64,000 nucleotides of DNA from Chondrosia reniformis. Its lineage: Eukaryota > Porifera > Demospongiae > Chondrillida > Chondrillidae. Position 1 is the stretch's first letter. Each line of letters starts with the position of its first letter. Location: contig OX359201.1 of NCBI GenBank assembly GCA_947172415.1, forward strand, positions 4,340,001 to 4,404,000. The letters run 5' to 3'. A program made the translations under genes and the position numbers. Below, in pieces: positions 45,303 to 57,200 of this stretch. A model generated the notes under the pieces. The model was not told where the DNA came from. It saw nothing but the letters and a program-made list of their open reading frames with translations, and did no database searches.

Positions 45303-47828
45303 ATGAAAACTGTAACTAAATTTTATAACAGGATTAAGAGGTCAAAGAGGGCTCACTGGATTCTTAACCAGCTCTTATGGATCAAAGAAGAAGTAAAAGC
45401 TCAGCTGTATCTTGCTATACCTATTGCCTTAAGTTGTGTTCTATTGGAAGTTCCATTCTACACTTCCATTGCCTTTGTTGGACATATAGAGGGACGTAAT
45501 GTGACCACATCTACATTTGTGGAGGCTATGGCCTTGAATATTGGCTTCATTCATGTAGTTGTAACCATTGTTACTTTTGGATTAGTGACAGCCATAGAAA
45601 CTCTGGTCTCTCAATCTGCATGTTGGTGCTGGTAACTTTCCAAGAGTAGGAGTGATACTTCAGAGATCCATATTGATCATTTTTGTAGTAATGCTCCTAC
45701 AATATGCAATATTATCTAACTCTACCTCCATTCTACACCTGCTACATCAGCCTCCCTGTGTCATAGATCAAATTGAACTGTTTATGCAAGTTTTTTATGC
45801 GGGTATTCCACCATTTGTTCTTCAGTATCTCTTGATTAGATACTATCAAGCACAGGGTGTAGTCTTGCCCTTCATACTGACAGGAGTAGTGGCTAATATT
45901 GCCAACATTGTAGCTCACTTTGTGTTTGTTGTGGTGCTAAAATTGGAAATGAGAGGAGCCGCACTTTCTCTGTGCGTCTGCTATTACTCACAACTACTCT
46001 TAATTGTGATTATTGGAATGGTCCTGAAGCTGAATAAGAAGACATGGGAAGGATGGAGTAGGGAGTGTTTGAATGGTTGGGGAGAGTTTCTAAAGTTGGC
46101 TTTACCTGGAGTTATTATGGTTGGTATTGATTGGAGTCTATTTCAAGCTGGTTACTTTCTACTAGGATTTATGCCTGGAAATGAAATTGAGCTAGGAATA
46201 TTTGGAATTATATCCAACTATGAGATCATAGTATTTACATTAGGTCCATTTACACTTGGATTGGCAATGTCAATACAAATAGGAACAAAACTAGGAGCTG
46301 GTAAGTGTCCTGTATATATATAACTGGAAGAATGCACTAATGCAATTTGCATGTTATTTCGTGTTATATATTTTGTGTCTTTAGAAACATTAGTGTCATT
46401 TATAGATTGTGATGCATGTTCTAAAATTGATAAATAATTTTAAATTTATACTAAATAAGGTCATGCATTGTTGTGATATATTTAATTGTAGCTCAGCTGT
46501 ACATAGAGCTCAGTCGACTAATTCAATTGAAGGATAATGAGGGTTTAATTCCATGCAAGCTGTTGTTACGTTCAGGCCTGTATTGCTTTAGTGTGACCTG
46601 AAGATTTATTCAAGTTATGTAATATATGTCTACGGTGCCTGTGGTGCTCCTGTCCATAATGTCTCTGGTGCCCCTGCCGCTTGCCTATTCCTGGTTAGCC
46701 ACTTTTTGAACACTATAGAGCGTTTAGAGCATCGAAACATGTTTGGCAATTAGAAAAGCGTGCATTAATGGCTGCAAATACACGAAAGTCGCTTTGTTGG
46801 TGATTTATGAGGTGTTTCCTGCTAATACATTGGATAGGGCGGCCATTTTTTCTGGCCATTCTCCTACTTATATATGTATCTAGAGTACTTTGATTTTGCA
46901 CTAAGCAAGACATCAGTATATATTACATGCATCCAATTATTTTCCATAATTAGGTAAACCAAACGAAGCAAAGAAATCCATGTTCACTTCATTTGTCATG
47001 TTTGGAATGTGGATGTCATTTCTTGAAATAATGACTTATTCTCTAAGAGAATATATTCCTAGAATATCCACTTCTGATGAATGCATCTTGAATCCATTGC
47101 ATCTTCCCTGGTTGCTATTACTTATGGAATTGTTCTTTAGCCATAGTCAGTATTTCCTAAGTTGTGTACTGCGAGGATGTGGCTTACAAATACTAGGAAG
47201 CATCCTAAGTACTACATGTTTTGGCTTTATTGGCCTTGTAATTGGTGCAATATTTGTTGTAATGTTTGATATGGGAGCTGCTGGTTTTCTGATTGGCCTC
47301 ATTGTAGGAGCTGCAGTTGCTTTTGTGTTGTACATTTTAATCATCATTTGTATTAATTGGGAAAAACGTTCAAAAATAGCTCAAAACTTGGCCAAACCAA
47401 AGTCTACAGCTGAGAATCATGCCGTGGTAAACAATAGTGATCCCTCACACAAAGAATGCAATAGTGATCCATCACACCAAGAAGACCATGCTACTATCAA
47501 TTCTACAGCTCCTGATGTCAATGAAAAGAATCAGAAGAAATCCCAACATGACAATTCAGAGAAAAATGGTGAAAATGAAGCATGCAAGAATGACTGTAGG
47601 GAAGTAAGCAGTGGATGTTTGAAGAAAGGAGTTGAGACAACCAAGATGAAAAAGAATTCTGCTAGAGACCTTCTTGTTAAAATCATAGCTGTTGTAGTAA
47701 TTGTTTCAGTGACAGCAACAGCTATATGCATTGGGAATCTGTTTGTCTACAAGTGGAAATTATGTAATATGTTAGATAACCTGAATTCTTCAAATGACAC
47801 TATTGTCATAACCAAAATTAGTTGCTAA
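45303..47828 (+). pseudogene. MATE transporter C, 4-base frameshift in exon 1
   Basis: Exons 45303-46300 and 46954-47828 follow copies A and B closely, including splice sites, twin signatures and the C-terminal helix. Exon 1 is 998 bases instead of 994. Four bases (CATG at about 45619-45622) are inserted in the codons for SQSVGAG, so the first signature is destroyed and translation ends at a stop 8 codons later. Everything after is open in the original frame from 45652. Either a young pseudogene or a sequencing/assembly error. Reads across 45610-45630 would tell. Confidence 0.88.
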
Positions 47829-48272
47829 ATGAACCTTAATTATATTCACTAATTATTGATTAAAGTTATAGTATTTTCATTTATTAATATTGCAACATGC
47901 TGTATTTGTGTATACTGCAACTATTTATAAAATATAATCTACATGTACGCCAAGATTGACAACAAAAACTTTGACTTTAGATTTTCGGAGCTTAACTACA
48001 ACCAATTCAATTATTTGTTCTAAAAGTTTCCAATAACTCCAAATGTGTATCACGTGGCCCCTCTTCCCTTGCACACGTTACTTTTTGTATACTGACTGTC
48101 ATTATTCAATGCCAAATTAGCCTATATATTTAATTTGAAACTATCTTGTTTTTGTATTCTTCAAGATTTACTTTTGCTTTCAAACAGTGTCTCCCTTAGT
48201 TCAGTTTTCATACAGTTTAATTAAAACGTTTTTGTTATTATAATAATATCTATTTGTCTATACGTAATTTCT

Positions 48273-51200
48273 TCATGGTGGTATCCTTTCAAACGGAAAT
48301 ATATCTTTGAAGCAAGATGGAAAGACACTCTCCACTGCTATTTTCGCCTCCTCTTCAGTGACATCTCTGACACAAAGTATAGATTTTGTTGCCCTTTCCT
48401 TCACACATGCCTGCAATATATAGTAAAAAGCAGATTTATGAATGCCAACATATGTAATAGAATAAGGATTACTTCTAATTGTGTCAAACTTATCTTTTGA
48501 AAGGATCATCTTTTGATTCATCTAAAGACGCAGGGTTGAAAGGTCTACCAATCAAGAAGAGACAACAAAACTGCGTCTTTAGATGCTCTAATAGTTGAAA
48601 GATGATTAATCCTTTCAAAAGAACGCCAACATGCAGCTAATATATATAAATAGAACTTTTCAGTAATTTGTTTCTTGTTGAAATTAATTATACATAAATG
48701 GGGAGGTCATATACGTAGATACAAAGCCAAGTATTACATAACTTCCATGTTAATGTTAGCGGTTAAACACTCAAAGAGAGGAGCCACAATGTGAAATGTG
48801 ATCTGATCCGCTGATACTGAGTTACGTAGATGTAGTTTTACACATACGTGTACAGTAGGTCTGACCTGATGATGACCTTTCCATCCAAATTTTAAGCGTG
48901 CAAAGGTTTCTTTCCAGAAGAAACAATCTCCACTTAAACTTGCAGCTCGTACCTTGAAAGGAATTGGTAGTATAGTATCTCTTTGTTAATGGCAGTTATG
49001 CTGTATAATACATACGTATGTACTTATGGTCAGTTATTTAACAGGGCAATTGCATTAATACTTAGTATAATCAACAAAGCAATTGCTGGGAATTGAACTC
49101 AGGACAGCTAGTTTTGACCATCAGTGCTCTTCCTGACACTGAGTTACAATTGCTTCAGCAATGCTCCATTTAAGGGGATAAATTCTACATTATTAGCACA
49201 GTAACTTTTCATCTTTTGATGAGTCTTGAGCACCTAAAGTAGCAGTTAGCTTGTTTTTGTCACATATTTCAATCCCACAGCCCCAAGAAGTTAAACATGC
49301 ATGTACAAAACTGTCAAAATATGGAACATCTTATGCAACTAAAGATAATTACATTCCATGTAGGTATAAGAAATCCTTACTTACTTATGTGTAGTTCAGT
49401 TGGGTTTTGAAGTGATAATTTGGACACATTTTTTAAAAGGCATAATCTTAGCTTGGCAATAATGAGCTAGTGTGATAAATGAGAGATGCATGTACGTACC
49501 TCGGAGCAAGCAAGATGATGTATGTTATCCCAGTCAACTTCAGCACGGCAATCATCATATGCATGAATAAGCTCATGTGTAAGAACATCATTCATGCTAC
49601 CTTGGGAGTATATAGTATTTTCACAGAGTATAACCTGGAGGAGAACATATAAACCAAATATTATCAAAGATACAGCTAGTGCTTTGATTTAGTCTGAATG
49701 TTAAAATCAGAACAGACTTTTGTTTAATTCAACTAAATATGTGGAAGCTATATATAAGTTAAATAAACATTCAAAAATGAAGTTAAAAGTAGGGATGGCA
49801 TTATAACAGTGATTGGCATATCTAGAAAAAGTAACGAAACAAGAAAGTGATCATATGGTAAGGCTAACATTGCAGAAGTGGCATACTGAAACTTAACTAT
49901 ACACATCACTTACTTCTATATTTGGGCGCATCATGGATATACTAGAAATAGGGATCGATGCGCCCAAACATAGAAGTGATGTGTATAGTTAAGTTTCAGT
50001 ATGCCACTTTTGTAATGTTAGCCTTACCATATGATCACTTTCTTGTTTCGTTACTTTTTCTAGATGTGCCAATCACTGTTATAATGCCATCCCTACTTTT
50101 AACTTCATTTTTGAATGTTTTTATTTAACTTGTATTGCCCCTTTTTCTTATTAATATTTGTTTTGAAAGTTTTCTTGGCGAAAACTCGAAATAAAGTAGC
50201 AGAATAGACGATTAATAGAGAGCTCTAAATTAAAAAATGGCATCCGAAAAGATCCCAAATTTGTTAAGTATGTTTTGAATTTCTACCGTTCTTTAACATT
50301 AGTTTAGGATATTAAAGGGTCCAAAATCTTTAAGAATACGACTGTATATAGGCCCTGCAAAGCGACTAAGAAATTCGATCGCGGGTGGCGGCAGTACCAC
50401 AAATATTTCTAACTCGAGTTACTTATTTTATATAGGGTAAAGCGGGGGAAAACGGAACACTTGCATTCAACCGACTCTTACGAAGCAAGGAATAAATTGA
50501 ACAACTTCATATCGTAGGACACTTAGGTATAACCTTCAGCGAATATATGCATGCAAAACGATTGGGTTAAGGTGGCGGGTCACCTAATTATCGCCCTTTT
50601 TATTCATGACCTGTTAATCATATTCATAAGATAACACAGGAAGTGCTTTGCATATAATTATACGCATAAGCACGATGGCCGCCCGCGAAAGGGAGCGCAC
50701 TGGCACAAAAACGAGCGGGAAAGTAATCCATAAAAGGAGCGTATACGCACGTTATTCGTACACCTAGGCTTTAGCCAATCTGCAGAGAATTTCGCTGTGT
50801 CCCTCACGATGGAAACAGAACGAGACCGTTCACTGAGCCAAACCCCCGTGCATTCGTCGACTGTAAGGAGCAAAAGAGCCAATACTGCTCAGGTATGTTT
50901 TTACAAAAGTAAGCAAATAAACAGCAATGTTTTTAACAATAAACTGATTCTTTACAGACTGACACATCTGTTCCTAAGAGGCGCAAGGCCAGGTACACTT
51001 GGGCTAGAAGAGCACACTACAGAAGCATGCAAAAGAAGGAAGCAATAAAGAAAGCCACTGATGCTCGTGTCAACAAGGAGAACCTGCAAACCTCAACAGC
51101 GTTAGCATCCTCCTCTTCCATGGACTCTTGTGATTTGAAAGGCTCACGCATTATGAATGTTGCTGAACTTCAGAAATCAATTGAGGTGCTAACATCTCAC

Positions 51201-54200
51201 AGTGCACAATGTGGTGGCACTTGCACTTTGGAAGGGGAGAGTATGCACTCTGGTTTAGCTGTGGTATTCAGAGCTGTCTGCAGTAAATGCAGCAAGGTCT
51301 TCTCGATTTGTTCCTCACCAAGAGTTGTGACACAAAAGGGGAAAAAGTGGAGTGTCAATCTAGGTGCTGTGCTTGGTCAGATGACAACAGGTGGGGGTCT
51401 GAACAGACTCAATGCCACCCTAGCTCTTCTGGATGTCCCAGGCATGTATAAGCGGATGTTCGCTGCTACCGAAGCACTACTCGGCATGGAAATGATGAAA
51501 CAACTGGCAACATCCATGCTGAAAGTGGCTACTGAAGAAAGAGAACACGCTATCAGCATGAACAGCTATCATCATGGCATACCAGCCATTACAGTTGTAG
51601 TGGATTGTGGCTGGTCTAAGCGCAGCCACAAACACTCTTACAATGCTAAGAGTTGGGTGGCAGTGATTTTCGGTAGGCACACGAAAAGGCTGCTACACCT
51701 TGGAGTACGAAATAAATTCTGCTCTGTTTGTGCAATTTCAACTAACAAGGCGTGCACAATTCCAACTCACACCTGCTACAAAAACTGGACTGGTAGCTCA
51801 GCAGCAATGGAGAGCAACATCAATGCAGAAGTTGTATGGCTTGCGTTACATGTTTGTTATTGGCGATGGCGACAGCTCTGTCATGGCTACCATACGTCAA
51901 TCTGTCTTTTATGGAGTATATGTGAACAAAATTGAATGTGCCAACCATGCGTGCAAGGCCTACAGAAGCAGGCTTGAAGCTCTTGCGAAGGACAATCCTC
52001 AATTTCGAGGGAAAGGAGGGCTGACAAAGAAAGCTATACAGCGTCTCACCATCGGTGCTAGAATGGCCATCAAAATGCACAGTTCAACGCGTAACATCAA
52101 TCAACTGGGGCATGATCTCCGCAACGGACCTTCGCATGTGTTTGGAGACCACAGCAACTGAACTTCCCAGTTCTGCACCCACAGCACCACAGTTGCATCC
52201 ACCATACAAGAAGACTCAACTGATCCAGTAGACGACACACACATCTCTTCACAGCCCACCTCCTTTGTTGATCAACTAGATGACATCATTGAAGAAGAAG
52301 TGGAGGCAGTAAGCGAAGAGGATGAGCATGAAGCACGACTGGGTGGCAGCACATCAGTTGGTCAACTTCCGCCAGGACTATTTAGCAAAGTGATGGCCTG
52401 TGGAGATCGTCTTGTAATGCTAGCACCACAGTTGATATCAAACGAAACCAGCAACCTGGCTGAGTGTTACATGTCTGTGCGCTGCTACTTTGATGGGGGT
52501 AAACAGTACAACCGTGTACAAGGTGGTGCTTTTCAACACAGGTGCAACACCGCAGGTCTGCAAGTCCAGCATGGCCCACAATGGCCCCTTTCCTTTTGGC
52601 AGGAGACAACAGGAGCAGCCCCTGGGTCAATGATGACTGCCTACGTGAAGTCACGGGAGAAGAAGTTGGAGAAGGACCGCACACGAAAGCAGTCAGCACA
52701 GTACAAACTACGACGTACTGCTTCAAAGCGCACCACCACAGACAACCCTCAGCATCACTATGGCCCAAACTCACAACAGCCTGATCTATCCAAGGAAGAT
52801 CTTGATCACCTTTGCACGGAGTTTTACAGCCGTGAGGTAGTGATCTGCACAGAGGATGCTGCCTACGTAGAAGCTCACACAAGACAACAGTCGGAGGAGA
52901 GCCTTTGGTTCCAGCAACGGCGCTTGAGGTTAACAGCTTCCAACTTTGGCAAGGTAGGAAAACGGCGTGACACTACCCCTGTTGCCAATCTCGTCAAAAC
53001 GTTGCTCTACGGGAAGGTGTTTAGCACGGCAGCAACTCGATGGGGCCTCACTCACGAAGAAGATGCACGGGCCGCCTACATCCAGTATCTCCATCAACAG
53101 GGCCATTCAACTGTCACTACCTCTTCCTCAGGCCTAGTAATCGACTTGGACGAACCTTGTTTGGCCTGCAGTCCAGACGGTCTCGTGGACATACCTGGAT
53201 TGGCCGATCCGCTGGGCATTTACGAACTGAAGTGTCCATACACCCTTGCGAAGGACTCGATGACACCCCAGGCAGCCGCCGCATCCAAGAAAGGATTCTT
53301 CTGTAAGGTTGGACCGACTGGTGCGATAGAACTGAGAAGAAACCACGACTACTACTACCAAGTCCAAGGAACGCTTGCCATCACGAAGCGTTCATGGTGC
53401 GATTTCGTCGTCTGGATACCCACGGCCTTCTCAGTTGAACGGATAAGCTTCGATTCCAAGTTCTGGGAAGCAGCGAAGACAAAGCTCATTCGATTTTACA
53501 AGATAGCAATCCTCCCAGAGCTCGCCTTGCCAAGACACACTAGCGGGCAACCAATTCGCGAGCCGTGTACTTCCGGTGATTACGCAATAACAACCGCAAA
53601 ATTCCATTATTGTTGTGGATGAGACTTTGGGGATATCCGTTTATTACGTCTTACTTAACTGTATTTTAAGATAGACTCCTGAAACTTTCTGACACACATT
53701 ATTACATTGCACACCATGCACCTACGTGAGAATTTGTAATAATTATCAATGTGATGTCCGCAATGGGTTAATTTCATACACATACATGGGACAGGAAAGC
53801 AGTTCATGTGCTTCCTGGTGGAAATCAGGAAATCGCCCACGTACGAACATGTGCTACGTCAAGTAACGCGTGTAAACGAAAGCACTAGATTATAGCCGCA
53901 AATATGGAGGAAATAGGCTTAATAAATGCGATTATAGTGAGCGGCGGCAAAAACGTTATATTCAGCTATCGCAAGTAGCCGAAGTAGCAGCCCTCCTGCT
54001 GCTTCTAGTTCAGATATAGTAGGAAACGTCGAGAAAGTAAGAAGTCGCTACTGCCTACGCTGCAAAAGTTATATGGGCAGTAAATATCTCTGTGATTTTA
54101 ATTGAAAAGGTGCCCCCGCCACCTTAACTGCGCACCATAACAAAAATACAGCACAATAATCATTACTGAATAACTTGTAGCACATGCTAAAATTTCGCTG

Positions 54201-57200
54201 CAACGAACAAGAGACATTCCATTATATCTTTACAAAGACGAGTCACTAATGAAATGTATGGTGGCCGAGTGGGGTCAGGCCGAGGCCGCAGCGGCTAATA
54301 TGGCCGCACCACAAGCGGCTAATATGGCCGCGCCACAAGCGGCTAAAATGGCCGCGCCATAAGTGGCCTCTATAATTGGCCGCCTCGTGCATTCCAATCG
54401 TCTCGCCGCGACCACGCACACGTGCTTGCTTGGCTTGGACGGTTGCACATGGCCCAGAAGAAGGAACGTTTGTTAGAACTAAGCAGCCTCCTCAAGGAGG
54501 GAATAGAGGAGTTGATGCATCTGGATGAAGAACATGAAACTGGTAGCTAATTTCCAGAGATAGCTAGCTGCAGCTGGCTACTGCTTGCAGTTACTTTTAG
54601 TGAAACTTTAATTTGCTAATGCATTCTGTGGCTACTCTCTCTGATTGTAACTTTAGAACACACCAAATCACCAGGCATTAATGTAGAGCTTTCAAGTCCC
54701 CGTGTGGCTGACAGTAAGCATCAGTTGCTATATATATACACCGAATATGGAGTTTATGATGCAATGTGTGGTGCTGTACAATGCATGCAACTACATGTAA
54801 CTGCTAATACCTTGAATGCGTGAATTTGCTAACCGCAATACATGCATCACCATCTTAGGAATTGTGATATTACACTTTATTCCCATGACCTTATGCAGTT
54901 GTGCAACGTGCAAAGCGCATGGCACAGTTGGGCAAAGGCAAGGCCAAGAAGCCCAGGAAAGACGAGGACGACTCTGTGATGGTGCGTCTGCAATGCTCTT
55001 ATCTATATTATTGCAATCATGAATTGCATGCTATATATAACTATTTGTTTTTCAATTGAAAGATATCTATCTGTTGAATGGAACACGTTGGTAGGGGAAA
55101 GTTCAGCCAGGTGTCTGGGTACAGGGAGGTCCAGTTGTCACGTGATGACTGTTACCTATCAGTGGTGACCGTTGCAGCAGTGTCCCTGAAAGTGAAGGAT
55201 AGGGGACTTACTTTATTTCGTCAGAATGGTACAGTCATTCAGAATTGTGAACTTTCAGTGAAGGGGAACAGGAAGCCTTGGACAATTGGCAACTACTTGC
55301 TTGCCATCAAGAAGTCACCACACCAAATTAAATTTGGTTTAGGTAAATCTCCTGATCAAGACTCACCATGTAAGTGTAGTCTCAGTATGACTGTATAACT
55401 GCACTCCTTGTGCATGTATAATTGGTATAAAACTAGTCTCTGCACATGGCACAATCATGCTTTATTTAGCTTCGTCAATTGGTTATTAGCTTCTTCAGAA
55501 TCTGATGTACCGGATGGAAGTGTTTCATTTACCAGCTCTTTGACTTCCCCAAGCTATTCAAGGATCTCTGTTGCTGGACCAACCCCGAATGTCCAAGCAA
55601 GAAAGAAGGGTAAACCAGACCAAATACAATATTATATCGGTACATTTTTTGCTTTGTTTACATGCTGCATGTAAACAAAGCAAAAACTGTATCATGGTTG
55701 TAGCATTAGTATATCATGTCAATAAATTGTACATTTTCAAAACCTTCAGTTTCCAGCTCAGTACTTCCTCCTGTCTCGGTCACTGGCACTTGCCAAAATT
55801 TGCTTGCAAAGAAGGAAGGTAATTAAATATACAGCTATATATATTTATCTGCACTTGCAAATACATATGGTATACGTATAATTGTATGTTTTGGATGCCT
55901 GGCCAGCTTCGAGTAGATGGTAAGGAGAGTCCTTTCCATGCATTGATTGTGTGTTGTCTATCTCCAGGCCAGCCCAGTAGTACTAGTCATGTGACAATTG
56001 ACCTGACAGAAAGTAAGAGTGCAAAGGAGTCCATGCCTGTGCAAGGCAGCTGCTTATTGGAGCTGTCAGCAGAAGAGCTACGAAAGGCCACACAGAACTA
56101 TTCAAATCTACTGGGCTCTGGTGGTTTACTTCTTATCATTCATCTATAGCTGCCTCTAGGGTTATGATACAATATCCATGCACCTGAGTGGCTATATAGG
56201 TGAACTCATTTGGAACTGAAGCATATGCATGCATTTGCTGTAAGCACGGGCATATAATATTGTGCAGAGTGCTACAAACCCCTGTGAGAGTAAAGAACAG
56301 CTGAAAAGTGAGCTCTACAGTCTAGGAAAGTACCGACACAGGAACCTTGTGGATCTCATGGGATTTTGTGCACAGTCTGATTGTTGCGCCCTTGTGTATG
56401 AGTTCCTAGAGCAGGGATCCCTCTATGACAATTTACATGAGGTTAGTTCTTTCACACAGTTAAGCTGTATATATTTTGCAAGCTAGAGCTGTATACGTAT
56501 AAATATATGGTTACATCGGTTACAATGCATGTTGACATTGTAATTTTGCATTATACAGAAAACTACAGCCATGTCTGTAAATGAGAGAGCTAGAGTTTCA
56601 AAGGATGCCTGTCGGGGTTTGGCATGGCTGCATGCAGTTACAGCTCACCTTAATCAAACCCTCAACCAGAACCAAGTTATCATCCTGCACTTTCTTTTTC
56701 AGGCCCAACTTCCTAAACCTTCTTTTGAGCCATGACATACTGATAAAACACAGTAACACGCAAACCACAGGCTAAAAGCAGTTAGATAACCACTATTAGC
56801 TAGCTAGCTGCGTGGGCAATGGTACTAGCTATATAGCTATGATGGTAGCTAGCTAACACTAAAATATAGCTAGCTAGCTAGTATGAAACTCGAGACCTGC
56901 ACATAATTAGCTAGCTACCAAGTTATAGTTAGCTTGTATCTATACCTTCTTCTGATGTTGTGGACATATCGCAGTCTAGCCAGGATTGTTCTGTAACTTC
57001 TCCACGACATAAACAAATCTCTCAAAAGGTCTGATGCATAAGAGAAATCAGACATTAGCTATCTATTACATATCTATGATTTAACAGGCACTATAGCCAA
57101 AATCCATACGCATAGTTACCATCATCAACATCGCCCCGTGCCGCCATTTTCCTGTCGGCTACCGCACGGCTGCGTCATTATATGGTCGCTTATGGCGCGG

